From positions 19,459,501 through 19,523,500 of the forward strand of contig NW_024466512.1 in the NCBI RefSeq assembly GCF_017591425.1: 64,000 nucleotides of DNA. The letters are read 5' to 3'. The stretch comes from Ochotona curzoniae. Its lineage: Eukaryota > Chordata > Mammalia > Lagomorpha > Ochotonidae. This document shows, one piece after another, positions 12,628 to 23,985 of the stretch. Every line of letters begins with the position of its first letter. Within the stretch, counting starts at the first letter, position 1. The notes under the pieces were generated by a model, which saw only the letters and a program-made list of their open reading frames with translations, was not told where the DNA came from and did no database searches. Position numbers and translations under genes: made by a program.

Positions 12628-12630
12628 CTT
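12620..12630 (-). promoter_or_regulatory. YY1-type site overlapping the CFAP58 start codon
   Basis: On the minus strand AAGATGGCCG contains the CFAP58 ATG. AAGATGGC is the classic YY1 core and is common just downstream of starts in CpG-island promoters. This suggests a short 5'UTR, though that is inference. Confidence 0.45.
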
Positions 12631-12797
12631 GACGCTCCCTGGGGCGTCCTCAGAGGCTGCTGTGGAGAACCGCAGAAACCCGGCCCGAGTCTGAGGAAGA
12701 GGCTCTACTCTTCCCCTCAGCGTCTGAAACGGCGGCGGCGACGCGCTACCTCCATCGCCAGCCCAAGGCGGGAACTGGGCGCTCGGCGCGTCCTCCC

Positions 12798-12810
12798 GTC
12801 GCCTGGCAAC
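12798..12810. promoter_or_regulatory. RFX X-box (GTCGCC-T-GGCAAC)
   Basis: The 13 bases fit the X-box consensus GTNRCC, spacer of 0-3, RGYAAC at every position. RFX-family factors drive ciliary genes through such sites. It sits about 170 bp upstream of the CFAP58 start codon inside the CpG island, so a role in ciliary or testis expression of CFAP58 is the natural inference. Confidence 0.7.
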
Positions 12811-12818
12811 TGCCACGC

Positions 12819-12831
12819 CCACTAGGGGGCG
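12819..12831 (+). promoter_or_regulatory. CTCF core motif
   Basis: CCACTAGGGGGCG matches the core consensus CCASYAGRKGGCR at all 13 positions. It starts 8 bp past the X-box. Occupancy cannot be judged from sequence; CpG methylation inside the site could affect it. Confidence 0.6.
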
Positions 12832-12881
12832 CGCGACGGTTCTGAGGGGGCGGGGCCCTGGGCAGGGTTCCCCAGGGAAAT

Positions 12882-12889
12882 ATGCAAAT
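12882..12889 (+). promoter_or_regulatory. Octamer ATGCAAAT
   Basis: A perfect ATGCAAAT octamer (POU factor site) lies in the otherwise GC-rich island, about 255 bp upstream of the CFAP58 start and between two GC boxes. An 8-mer can occur by chance. Confidence 0.4.
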
Positions 12890-14121
12890 CTCACCAGAGG
12901 GGGCGGAGCCTCCGGGGCGTGGCGCGCGTCAGTCCCGGAGGTGAGAAGGGCAAACCGGAAGAGGCAGCCGAGGGAGAGGACGGTGGGAGATGTCGGAGAG
13001 GCTGTAGGGAGATTCTGGAATGACTTCTGGGAGAAGGCACGATGACCTCAGTTCCCGTGGGTCGAACTTGGGAAGATGTGAAGTAAGGGAGAGACGACAC
13101 AGGGCCTGGCTTCGCTGGCTGAAGAAGAAAGGAGGGCAGAACTCGGGGGTCCTGGAGAGATCTATGTGGGCCACGCAGACATCTCCCTGCGTATAAATCT
13201 CTTCTGTCCGTGACGCCTCTTCCAGAACGCCTTTCCCTCTTGGGTACAGATGTGAAACCATTAAACTCCCGCATTCATGCCAAGACCCTTCCCCAATTTA
13301 TTATTTTCCTCTTTATCCCCAACTAGCATCGTCAGCTCCATTGGCACTCTGTGCTATTGTGCTTATGTGTGTATTTTTAATGTATTGGATCTATATTGTA
13401 TTTCTTTATGTAATAATGCTGTTGGACTTTGGAGATTAGCTGGTTTCCTGCGTGTTTCACTCAACATCCTTTTTTCGGGATCTGTCTTCATCCTGGGTGT
13501 GATGATCCCAGTTCCCTGCTTCCGCTCGCTGCACCCCATGTTACACCCACGTCTTACTTTCTCCTCAATGTCATTTACATCACATAACAAGATTGTTCCC
13601 GACTCTGCTGTCCCACAGGCAGTGCAGCCGTGGCCGTCCTTGCCAGTGGTCCCTGTGTACAAATCATTTAGTCCTTCTCAATCTCCAGTTGTAAAATGTT
13701 CTCCGTTGTTTTCTTCTATTAGCTTTATAGCGTTACTCTTTCACATCCAGTTCCTCGGTCCGTCTGGATTTTTACCAGTGTATCTGCTGGGAGGTGGGAT
13801 CCTATCGCGTTTTTCTCCAAGGAGAGAGCTGTTTTTCCCAGCATCTCATATTCAACAACCCATTTTTTTTTTCTAATTGGCTTAAGGAAGTTCCCAAAGA
13901 GGGGTGAGTGTGTTTGAGCTTTCTAGTTTGTTTCTGCGCCCGTACCACAACATTACTCCTGGAATCTCATACATCCTGATGGATAGGTCAGCCCCCCCCC
14001 CTTACTTCCATGGCTAAATTGCAAGCACTGTGCACCAACCATTATCCTCCCAAACGACTCTAAAGATACGTTTCACAAGTTCCTCACAAGGAATTTTCAT
14101 TGGAACTGCATTGCACTGACA

Positions 14122-14144
14122 TTTCTTTCTTTCTTTCTTTCTTC

Positions 14145-14195
<51 letters not shown>

Positions 14196-14200
14196 TTTTT
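14122..14200. repeat. (CTTT)n microsatellite
   Basis: About 19 CTTT units with one CTTCC interruption, ending in T8. It abuts a SINE head remnant on its right, so it probably expanded from the pyrimidine tract of a minus-strand SINE. Confidence 0.95.
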
Positions 14201-14236
14201 AGGACTTTAACTGCTACGCTATCACGCCGGGCCCTG
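14201..14236 (-). repeat. SINE head remnant, minus orientation
   Basis: AGGACTTTAACTGCTACGC continues to CACGCCGGGCCC, the complement of the 5' end of the local SINE. The body is missing and replaced by the CTTT tract to the left. Confidence 0.7.
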
Positions 14237-14282
14237 TGGGGTGGCTTGTTAGACTTGAGATATCACTGTAGATATGTCAGTG

Positions 14283-14615
14283 CGGGCCTGATGCAATGGC
14301 ATAGTGGTTAAAGTCCTCGCCTTGCACACACCAAGATCCCATGTGGGTACCGGGTCGTATCCCGGGGGCTCTGCTTCCCATCCAGCTCCCTGCTTGTGGC
14401 CTGGGAAAGCAGTCAAGGACAGCCCAAAGCCCTGGGACCCTGCACCCGCGTGGGAGACGTGGAAGAGCTCCTGGCTCCTGGCTTCGGATTGGCTCAGCTC
14501 CAGCGATTGCGGCCACTTGGGGAGTGAATCATCAGATGGAAGATCTTCTTCTCTGTCTTTCCTCTTCTCTGTATATCTGCCTTTCCAATAAAATAAATAA
14601 ATCTTAAAAAAAAAA
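14283..14615 (+). repeat. C-type SINE, full length, young
   Basis: Well-preserved copy from GCGGGCCTGATGCAATGGC to CCAATAAAATAAATAAATC followed by A14. Its body (GTGGCCTGGGAAAGCAGTC, GACCCTGCACCCGCGTGGG) is among the closest here to the consensus I recall. Confidence 0.9.
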
Positions 14616-16412
14616 AAAAACTAGCAACCAACAAAGTGTGGTGGAGTTGTGAGATATGTGGAGATGGCCAGATGAGCCAGAGGGGCGAGATGCACCTAAC
14701 TGCGAGCCGCGCTCCTAGAGATAAGCAAGCAGTAAACTGGAGCTGCTGTGTGGGTTTACAGAAAATCTCATTGCACACTGGGAACATCAGTTTGTGGGGT
14801 GACCATGATCCAGAGACTCTACAGCCTTCTGGAAAATCCCCAACAACCGAAAAAGACCTGGGGACCCTGGCCATCATCTTGAACAGCGTGATGTATGGGG
14901 CTGTTCATCTCCCCATGTTCTAGGAATCTCCTTAAGGGTCATTTCACAATGAGGTGTCCTGCGAAGTGACACTACAATTCGTTGGCAGCAAGCTCAAAGC
15001 TGACCATAGGAACCACCATTAAGGTTCTGTCCTCAGCATCTGTAATCTGACTCTGAGAGAAAGAAATTACACACATGATGGAATCATTTAGTACGTTCCA
15101 TGGCTACAGAAAGTCCCATGGGAACTCCCCAAATCTAGACAAAGATACTGAGAACATTGCTTCTGATACAGGGACAGAAAGACTTAATCATGGGCAACCA
15201 CAGACCTACGAGGAGTCCAAGTCACTTGGCATGTTCAAAGATCAAAAAAAGGACAGAAGGATCAGTGGCTAGGTAAGCCCATTTACACAGGTGAAACAAG
15301 GTGTTTGATTTCCAAGAGTTGAGATTCCAGAAGACTTCAATTACCTCCCTGCGCCCTGTGTTGCTGTAAGAGAAAGGGCCACTAGGTGGCATCACACTAC
15401 CAAAAGTCCTCACTTTCAATGCCTCCAAGAGAATCGATGCCACCAAAGCAAATAAAAGGCTTTCTAATCACCTCACTACACTGATTCTTGAGCCCCTACT
15501 TTATGCCCAGCCCCTTGCAGCAGACCTTGGAAAGAGAGTACTAAAGGACTTGGAGGACAGGTTCTCCCTAAAGAATCATTCAAAGCGAAAACATGCATGA
15601 CACCCCTTCCCCATGAAGCACTTTTGAGACATGGATGTCAAGGACAAGGTCCTATGGAATCTGACCCTTCCGAACATCTGGTACCTTCCCACATCTCTCC
15701 TTGTTGCTACAGGCTTCTGGCAATTTATTACATATGCCATGTTCCCTCTCACTGCCTGTTATTCACAAATGTTCATCTAGGACTGGAAAATAGTACTTCC
15801 GTCATTACCCGGCACACCTCCATCCAATCTTTTTCTGATTTCCACTTCCTCAGGGCGATATTTTCTAATCAATCCCCGAATCCCAGGCTACCCTTTCTGG
15901 GTACTATGTATTCTATTTCTTGGTCCACCCCACACAGTAACAATGATCTATTCATGTAAATGCTTGTTCAATACCAGGCTATAAAACAATAAGCACACAA
16001 GGACCGTATATGCTTTGTTCAGCCTGTGTCCTCTGCAGTTATAGGGTATGTGGTGTCTCCTCAAGACTCAGATGTAGAAGCTCTCACACCCCTCCTTCAT
16101 ACCTCAGCTGCTAACTTAACGAGTAATACTTTTATGATGATGATGTTCACATAGTTGATTAGAGTGGAAGGGTCGAGGGTTGTGGGAATACGGATGAGAC
16201 CATAGTTTCCACATGTTCTTTTTTATTGTTTTCTTCCTGTGACTGGGGGAAAGTGGGAAGGACACAGGGAAAAGCTGTACCCAGCCTCCCAACCACCTCC
16301 GTACTTGGGGATGGGGGATGGCCACCCAACGTCATCCTAGGGTCCCCAGTGTGGAGCATTCTCTAAGGGTTCTGTTCAAGTAGTTTCAGTAGTTCAGTAG
16401 TTCTTTTTTTAT

Positions 16413-16755
16413 TTTTAAAGATTTATTTATTTTTATTGCAAAGTTAGCTATATAGAGAGGAGGAGAGACAGAGAGGAAAATCTTCCCTCTGTTGATTCAG
16501 TCCCCAAGCGGCCACAATGACTGGAGCTGAGTCAGAACTGAGCCAGAGCTGAAGCCAGGAACCCGGAGCCTCTTCTGGGTCTTTCATGTGGGTGCATGGT
16601 CCCAAGGCTTTGGGCCGTCCTCAACCACTTTCCCAGGCCACAGACAGGGAGGTGGATGGGAAGTGGGACTGCCAGGATTAGAACAGGTGCCCATATGGGA
16701 TCTGAGCACATGCAAGGTAAGGACTTTAGCTGCTAGGCTATCACACTGGTCCCAG
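16413..16755 (-). repeat. C-type SINE, full length, minus
   Basis: It starts with AAAGATTTATTTATTTTTATTG (tail complement) and ends GCTGCTAGGCTATCACACTGG (head complement). The GCTGAG-GC segment is partly duplicated inside (two GAGCTGAG copies near 16523-16555). Confidence 0.88.
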
Positions 16756-17089
16756 TTCAATAGTTGGAAACCCTTCCAATGCCTATTGGCTGACATGGTC
16801 AATCCTACAGTATCTATTCACCTGGATATTTGCTGCCAACTTGTTCTGCCCTCCTTCCTCTGTTATGGTACCAGATATCCTCTGCAGGATCCAGCAGATT
16901 GTCGTATCCTCCATGTGCACCTGGATATGCCATCTGCTACTGTATCCAAGCCATTGAGGAGTCCCAGCTCTGATGCCGGCACTGCATGGTTCAACCACAG
17001 ATCCTGTGATTCTTCCTGTGGTTGGGGTTCTGAGTTCAGTGGTTTAGTTGAGGAGGGTGCCCAAAGAAACCTTGTCTGAAAGTGATTCC

Positions 17090-18535
17090 AGATCTGACTC
17101 TTGTGTGTGCTTACCAGTATGAGATCTGGCTCTGTCCGTCCCCCACATCAGCCTATGCACACACATACTGGTAGTTGCAATTGCTGGGTCGTTCTATCCC
17201 CAACCCTGTCTCTTATGTAAACCAGTGGATGCTGCTACACAGCCCATCCCTGTCCACCGCACACTCGGCTCTCAAGTTCACAGGAGGGAGCCTAGTCAGA
17301 GTAACCCCATTAACCCCCACTAGGTCCATGCCCAGCCCTGGTTCATGTGCTTGCCAGTTTGTACAGCAGAGTGGTCCAGTCTGTCCCATATCCCATTCAG
17401 CTCTTGTGCATGTCAATAGGCATTGAAACCTAGCTCAACTCAACCAACCCTACTACACAGCCCACACTCATGCCAACAGGTACCACCACCTGTCTAGCCA
17501 GGCCCATCCCTAGCTGATTCTCATGCTCACCAGTGGGAGTTGCAACCCATGAGAGATGCCCACAATTTCCCTACTGGGCCCACACCAAGTCCTAGATTTT
17601 GCACTTCTCAGGTGGTTCTGAAATGTAGCTTGACAGGACTTGCCCAGCACATGTGCCAGACCAGACTAGATGTCAGCACCCACTGGTGCTCCTGAGAGCC
17701 AGAGTGGGGGAGGGACAGGCTGGATTAGTCCTCTGCCTCCCCTGCCAGAACCACACAAGAGCTGTGTCTGGGCATGGACCAGGTGTGGCTGGGCTCTGGC
17801 ACCCAACAGTAAGACTCAAAATGGGTGTAGATCAGATGGGTAAGGCACTGTTACTGCCAGGACAGAAGGTGGACTAAGGCTGGGCCAAGGACCCACTAAT
17901 GTGTGTAAGATCTGCCACTGGGAGGAGACATGATAGAGGAGCTGGGGGGACCCCTTTGTCAGGATACAGTCCCTGCAGGTGAGCACAAGAATCAAGGCTG
18001 GGAACACCCCAGACCAGGCTGAGTTATAGTGGGTGTGTGCCAGCATATGTGGGGGGTCAGGTCTTGGGGAGGGCCAGGCTGAAACAGCTCATAAAATCCA
18101 CTGGCAGATCCAAGAACCGGGACAGGAGGCAGGACAGGCCAGGTCGGGCCACAACACCAGCTAGTTCACATTAGGGCCAGGACTGGGGGCAGTCCAAGCT
18201 GAGCTAGGCTACAGCACCCTCCAGCAGATGCTGAGGTGAGGTAGGCCATGCCCACTGGGCTGCAGCACCCATCAACACACATGGATCTGGCGGGAGGGGA
18301 CAGCATGAGCCCTGTGTGGGGACTGCGGGGGAGCTCCCCTGCTGGCGTAGTTCTCACTGGAGGACTGGGATGGGAGCAGACCATGTCAGGCAAGACTAGG
18401 ATCCCTGTTGGCCTACAAGTGAGCTCTGTTGGGGGAGAACCAGGCTGGGCTAACAGATTGTGCTCCCTGGTGCATGAATAAGCATAAGTAAGTACAGGCC
18501 AGTTGTGGGCCTTGCCACAACATCAGCTGGCAAGG
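17090..18535. repeat. Degenerate ~60-bp tandem repeats in two opposed blocks
   Basis: From about 17640 to 18535, phrases of the form AGGCTxxxGCTACAGCACC recur at about 17961, 18017, 18077, 18145, 18206 and 18257, a spacing of 51-68 bp. From about 17090 to 17640 the complementary phrases appear (GGTGCTGxxxCACAGCCCA, CCAGTCTGTCCC), so the two blocks are inverted relative to each other. Units are poorly conserved. I do not recognise the family; no coding function is supported. Confidence 0.6.
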
Positions 18536-18738
18536 AATGATGCTTTTAAAGAAATTATTGCAATAAAATAAGGCCAAAGGGTGGCCTCAATCTAATTTGA
18601 CTGGTATCCCTGTAAGACAAAGAAATTTAGACACTCAGACACTAGGAATTTGTGCACACAAAAGAAGACAGAGAAAAGGCAGCCACTAGCAAGGCTAGAA
18701 GAGAGACTTCAAGAGCAAACCAAACCTGCCAGCATCCT

Positions 18739-19140
18739 TTTTTTTTAAGATTTCATTTTTATTGGAAAATTAAATACACAGAGAGAAGGAAATACGGAAA
18801 CAAAGATTCTCCATCTGCTGATTCACTCCCCCAGTGGCCATGACAGCCAGAGCTAAGCTAATCCAAAGCCAGAAGCCAGGACTCCCGTGGGTCTCCCACA
18901 CGGGTGCAGGGTCCCAAGGCTTTGGGCCATCCTCAACTGCTTTCCCAGGCCACAAGCAGAGAGCTGGATGAGAAGTGGAACAGCTGGGACACAAACTGGC
19001 ATCCATATGGGATCCTGGTGCTTGCAGGGGAAGGATTAGCCCATCATGCTGCACCTTATAATATTTCTTTATATTGACACCCATTTGGGATCCCAGCACA
19101 TGTAAGGCGAGGACTTTAGCTACTAGACTATTGCACTGGA
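18739..19140 (-). repeat. C-type SINE, minus, with a second partial head
   Basis: The first copy runs from TTTTTTTTAAGATTTCATTTT to about 19050. A second head complement (GGGATCCCAGCACATGTAAGG...CTAGACTATTGCACTGGAC) follows at about 19080-19140, so the head is present twice. An insertion into, or a duplication of, an older copy would explain this. Confidence 0.75.
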
Positions 19141-22100
19141 CTCCAGCACCTTCTCAGGCAATCAGGCTCCAGAATTGTGAATAAATAAATGCCCATTGCA
19201 TGAGCCACTCAATCTGTGGTATTCAATTATAGCAGCCCTGGCACATCAAGAAAACTATTTGGATGAGTTCTAAAATAAGGAAGACCAGTGAAAGGTGGCA
19301 TATTAGTGAAAGGTGCGTAGTAGACAAGGCTCTTGAACTTGGCCTTAAATGATGCATATGATTTAAAGACATGGAAGAAAGTTAAATGAATCCACAGAAT
19401 AAAAATACGGCTGGACAGATAGATGCTAATGAACACCAATGTTGATAAGAAAGCATGGGCAGAGACTCTTGGAAAGACAGCAGAGAAGTGGCTGCAAACT
19501 CAGGGCCCACAACCAGACAAGGACACACCCCCTTCCTTCCTCTGCCAAATAACTCAAATATACTATCATGAACTGTGACCTCTGCAAAGCTCCTTGTTAA
19601 AAATCTGAGTATAACTGCCTTTTATTCATGCCCTCCTCAGACTGTGATGTGCTGTAACCGGGGCCTGATCAGAGCATTACACACTCAATGAGACTCATCT
19701 CTTCAACAGCACCCAGAGTGGACGTGAAGTCAACCTGCAGAAAAGCGGCCATGCTGACTTGCAGCCTTGCTTGTAAATTCCCAGACTGAAACACAGCACC
19801 TGTGCCCTAAAAGAAAACCTACCCCTCTGGTGGGTGTGAGAGGGCCTGCAGGCTATTTAAGGGGCATCTGCACCATCTCCCCACAAACTCCCTCATCTTC
19901 TTCCCTTAGAACTCCCACCCTAAAGCACGTGCCTCCCTAAACCGTGACAATTCTAGAACGCCCTACTTTCCTTTTCGGCGCCAAAGCAGAATAGGTCAGG
20001 GCAGTAGGGATATAGGGATGTAGACCAAACCTGTATGTGACAATCATTTTTCCCCCCATGGATATTTCAACTGGGATCCACAGTTGCAAGTCAGTCATTC
20101 CCAGAGCCTGAATTGAGTGTCTGGAGCCCGGGAGAGAGGCAGAGGCAACCAGACTTCCACACAGGGAAGAACAAAGCAAGTGATGAGGCAGGGACAGCAC
20201 AGACCCTAAAGAGAGAGGAAGAAGGGAGAGGTGGCTCTCCTATGGTTGCTGATGCCATTTTATGTTCTAGCAAGAGTTTCTGGGGAGACCCAACACATCC
20301 GCTATCTGGGCTCTGCTGGATATTTTACAACCCTCTAACAAAACCACCTGATTTGTTTGAACTGCATGAAGTAAATTTCCAACACGTATGATCTTCTTTC
20401 TCCTCAATACGTATCCCCAAAACAGCAAAAAAAAAAAAAAGAGCCTGTCCAGCTCTTGGTACAGGTATCCTTGTGGTATCACTGGATTTTTCTCCATGAG
20501 AACTAAAAACTATCTTTGGTTCCCCAGACGACAAGGCAAAAACTGTCCCAGTCATCATGTGTAACATTTCTCCTCTGAGCTGTTGTGAAGATGAAAAGCC
20601 CACGTGTGGCAGAAAATTGCTCCCATTTATCAGCCAACGCTGTAGTCACCTTAGATGACAGACTGGAGTCCCAGCTGGTTGGTGCACTCCAAAACTATGC
20701 CAAGCATATTTCACATATTTCATTCCTTTAATCTCCTTTTCCAGCCTGCTGCAGACCTAACTTAGCAGAACATCTGTTGAGCATTTGACATTGGTTCCCA
20801 GAGGTCTCCAGACAAACTCCCCTCTTGATACCTGAGCAGGGAATGAAGCTTGGGCAGATTTACTAAGAAGTCTGAAGGGTCAAGGCCGGGGGAGAAGCTT
20901 CAAGGCGCTGTCACCACAGGCGATCATTTTTACCAGGACAAAGAGACAGTGGTGTCGTGTCATAACTTCGCAGTCATCTTAAGCTGCATTGAATCTTACT
21001 GATTGAACATCAGCTGCTATCTCCTAGATTACTTCAGGGTTTGACTCATTAGACTAGCTCTTTCAGTTGATGATGTTTCCCACCCAGGAGGCCAAGGCTG
21101 AAGATGCCCTGTCCGGGACTGGTGAGGACTTGGCACAAGCCGGTCAAACAGCCTTGTTAAAAAGGCAGAGTGTCTTTATGCAACCTTTTTAAACTACAGA
21201 TACGTAAATAGGTGAGGGAATAACTGAACACATTCAAATGTTTGAAAATCAAAGCTTATCTGCTTTAATGAGGGGTCAACACCCTGAATACGGTGAGATT
21301 TCCAAGCACCCTAGACTTTGCAGGTGCTGACTCCTATGCCACCTTCGTTCAGTAAGCTCTTGAAGGATCGGCTAGTGTTGCATCTTCCAAGAAGTCCTCT
21401 CCGTGCTGCTAGAAAACCCACGCTCCCCTCTGTCCATTCATGGCCTGGTAATGGTTTCCTGCTGTGTCCTCCATCAGGTTGGGAGGGACCCTATCATTGT
21501 TCGAAAATCGATGGTGCTCCTTGGTACGAAGCCGGCACTGAAAATAGAAAACCTGATGAATGAAAAGGAAATACAATTAGTTTATATTCTTAGGCAAACA
21601 GCAGTTCCTCTGGGGAGTGATTAGTGGTTAAGGGAAGTTAAAAGCTGTTGGAACACAAACATTTAAGATTCCTGAGATAACTAAGCAAAACCATTCCCCG
21701 GGACCCCAAAAAGAAGTCTCAAGAATTACAATAAAATGCATTTATCTAAATTCTCTTCCTATCCCCTAATGTTACATAGCCAAAAATCACATCTTTTATT
21801 TCCTTTCCCACACAGTGCAGGAGAGATACTAACAGTAGGTTCTCAATAAAAGCTAGCAAGTTGTCACAGGCCTCTGTGAAATGAAGCTCTACTGTGCAAA
21901 AAGAATAAACTCTCTTTCCCAGCCAATACATCAGTAGCTTTCTTTCCAAGATCTGCTGGCAGATCCACTTATTTCAGCAACAGTAGATGCTGCTGCTAAG
22001 CACCCACCAGGAACAGTTGCTCTCTGTAGCAATGCAAGGGAGGCAAAAAGCTTCAGAAACATCAGGGAACTTGAATGCCAATTTAAGCCAAGCAGGACAG

Positions 22101-22369
22101 AAGAGGCCAGTCTAAAACATAATTGTATTTCAGAATCCAGCACCAAGCTCTAAAAACTTTCTCTGTCACAGATCAGGTTAAGAAATACTTTGGGTTTCAC
22201 CGGGCACTTGCCACAGCAGTCGCTCAGCTCTGCTGTTAGAACGCAAAAACAGCCACAAACCATGAATGAGTGGGTATGGCTACGACCCAATAGAACTTCA
22301 CTTACACAACAGGTGGCATGCTGAATCGGGGCCTACCAATTGTAGTTGGCCAATTCCCAATTTAGCACA

Positions 22370-22440
22370 CAATGCCTGGCATAGAGTAGGCTGCTGAAAT
22401 ATTTTTTGAATGAATGAATGGAAGAGTGAATGAATCAGTG
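22370..22440 (+). repeat. MIR, 3' end
   Basis: AATGCCTGGCATAGAGTAGG followed by TTTGAATGAATGAATGG is the standard MIR 3' end, plus orientation. Confidence 0.7.
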
Positions 22441-22626
22441 AACAAAGTCCTAAAACTACAGCTTGGCGATTTGTTTCAAATCAAAGTAATCCGTTTTCAG
22501 ACATCAGCAAAAGGGAGAGTAATGGATTCTTACTGACCAGAAAGAAATAAGCTGGCCAGATATTCTTGGACAGTAATTTCTTCCTATTCCAAGTGGTGTG
22601 TGTAGATGGAAAATTAACACATAGAA

Positions 22627-22948
22627 GGCCCAGTGCGATGGTTCAATGGCTTATTATAAACACCAGGATCCAATATGGGCACTGGTTTGTGTCCTGGCTG
22701 CTCCACCTCTGATCCAGCTCGCTGAGTACGAACTGGGAAAGCGTTATAGGATGACTCAAAACCTTGAAACCCTGCACTCCCGTGGGAGACTTAGAAGAAG
22801 CTCCTGGCTTCAGGTCAGCTCAGCTGCGGCTGTTTGAGCTATTTGGAGAGTGAACCAATGGATGGAAGATCTTTCTCTCTGTCTCTCCTTCTCTCTGTAA
22901 ATCTAATCTGCCTTTACAATAAAAATCAATACATCTTTTTAAAAATTC
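22627..22948 (+). repeat. C-type SINE
   Basis: From GGCCCAGTGCGATGG to CCTTTACAATAAAAATCAATAC; diverged in the head and in the GACGGCCC core (here GATGACTC). Confidence 0.8.
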
Positions 22949-23016
22949 ACACGTAGAAACCAGTAACAGCTTTCATAACAGAGATGTGGGCTAGAAGAGT
23001 GATTTAAAGAAGCATT

Positions 23017-23312
23017 TCCTCTGGACAGTACAGTGGTTCAACAGGCAATCCTCTACCTAAAAGCACCAACATCCCCCTGTTTGTGACCTGGGAAAGCAAC
23101 AGAGGATAGCTCAAGTCCTTAGGCCCCTGCACCCATGTGAGAGACCTGAAAGAAACTCCTGGCTCCTGGTTTCAGATGAGCTCAGCTCCAGCCACTGCAG
23201 TTATCTGGGGAGTGAACCAGTGGATGAAACATCTCTCTCTTTCTATCTCTCTCTCCTCTCCACTCTAAAGATCTGCCTTTCAAATAAAAAATAAATAAAT
23301 CTTTTTCAAAAG
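23017..23312 (+). repeat. C-type SINE, internally deleted
   Basis: The head CAGTACAGTGGTTCAACAGG is followed after a deletion by TTTGTGACCTGGGAAAGC and ends CTTTCAAATAAAAAATAAATA. Confidence 0.75.
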
Positions 23313-23371
23313 AAGAATTTCATAATATTTTCTAAAGAAAAAAAAAAGAAGAAAAGAAAAGAAACTGCTTA

Positions 23372-23602
23372 AGGGCCTGGACGCTGTCTCTGACAATTGC
23401 ATTGGTATGGCCACTGGTTCAAGTCTGAGCTGGCCTGGGGAACACATCAGAAAATGATTCAAGAACTTGGGCCCCTTCCACCCACGTGGCAAACCTGAGA
23501 GAAACTTCTGGATCCCATCTTCAACCTGCCTCAGTACTGGCCATTGTGACCACCTGGGGAGTGAAGCAGCATATGGAAGATCTCTCTCTCTCTGTAGCAC
23601 TG
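23372..23602 (+). repeat. C-type SINE, old, tail lost
   Basis: GGGCCTGGACGCTGTCTCTG to ATGGAAGATCTCTCTCTC; the central part is deleted and no A-rich tail remains. Confidence 0.65.
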
Positions 23603-23654
23603 AATTTCAAAAAATGTTTTTCAAGTTAAAGAAATTTGAAAGAAAAGTAAAAGG

Positions 23655-23985
23655 GTTCAACACAACGAGTCAGTGGCTAAATCCCTGCCTTGCATGTACC
23701 AGGATCCAATACGGGCATGGGTTGTAGCACAGCTACTCCATTTTCCTTCCAGCACCCTTCTTGTGACCTGGGAAAGGTAGAGGATGGCCCAAAGCCTTGG
23801 GATCCTGCACCTGTGTGGGAGACCTGGAAGAAGCTCCTGGCTTCTGGATTCGGATTAGCTCAGATCCAACCGTTGCAACCCACCCAGGAGTGAAACAGTG
23901 GATGGAGGATCTCTCTCTCTCTCTCTTTTTCTCCTTCTCTCTCTGACTCTGCCTTTTCAATAAAAATAAATAAATCTTTACTTTT
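23655..23985 (+). repeat. C-type SINE
   Basis: From GTTCAACACAACGAGTCAGTG to CCTTTTCAATAAAAATAAATAAATC, with an expanded CT tract near 23911. Confidence 0.8.

Larger units (their letters stand above)
12600..12965. promoter_or_regulatory. CFAP58: CpG-island promoter of CFAP58, probably bidirectional
   Basis: This stretch is markedly richer in G+C and CpG than both flanks and surrounds the CFAP58 start codon. It contains GC boxes (GGGGGCGGGGCC near 12846 and GGGGGCGGAGCC near 12898), an RFX X-box, a CTCF core, an octamer and an ETS-type ACCGGAAG near 12953. CpG-island promoters of this type often start transcripts both ways, and a divergent non-coding transcript is known at the human locus. 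The rightward start is inferred, not seen. Confidence 0.8.
12966..17089. other. Intergenic, CFAP58 to ITPRIP, first part
   Basis: No gene was recognised. 13280-13870 is T-rich on the plus strand and looks like an old LINE-type fragment, though I cannot name the family. 14122-14200 is a CTTT microsatellite. SINE copies lie at 14201-14236 (head only, minus), 14283-14615 (plus) and 16413-16755 (minus). 14640-16400 is unique-looking sequence with no supported exon. Confidence 0.6.
18536..22626. other. Intergenic, CFAP58 to ITPRIP, middle part
   Basis: Holds the SINE at 18739-19140 and otherwise unique-looking sequence. A TATTTAAG near 19855, an A14 run near 20430 and a MIR end at 22370-22440 are the only marks. 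No exon or pseudogene was recognised between 19150 and 22360. Confidence 0.55.

Noticed and set aside
12130..12894. 254-codon minus-strand open frame over the CFAP58 promoter
   Set aside because: It is an open frame through a CpG island with few stops; it includes the real CFAP58 ATG but reads on through the donor instead of splicing to exon 2.
13277..13876. 199-codon plus frame
   Set aside because: The sequence looks like a decayed T-rich LINE-type fragment, and no known domain is recognised.
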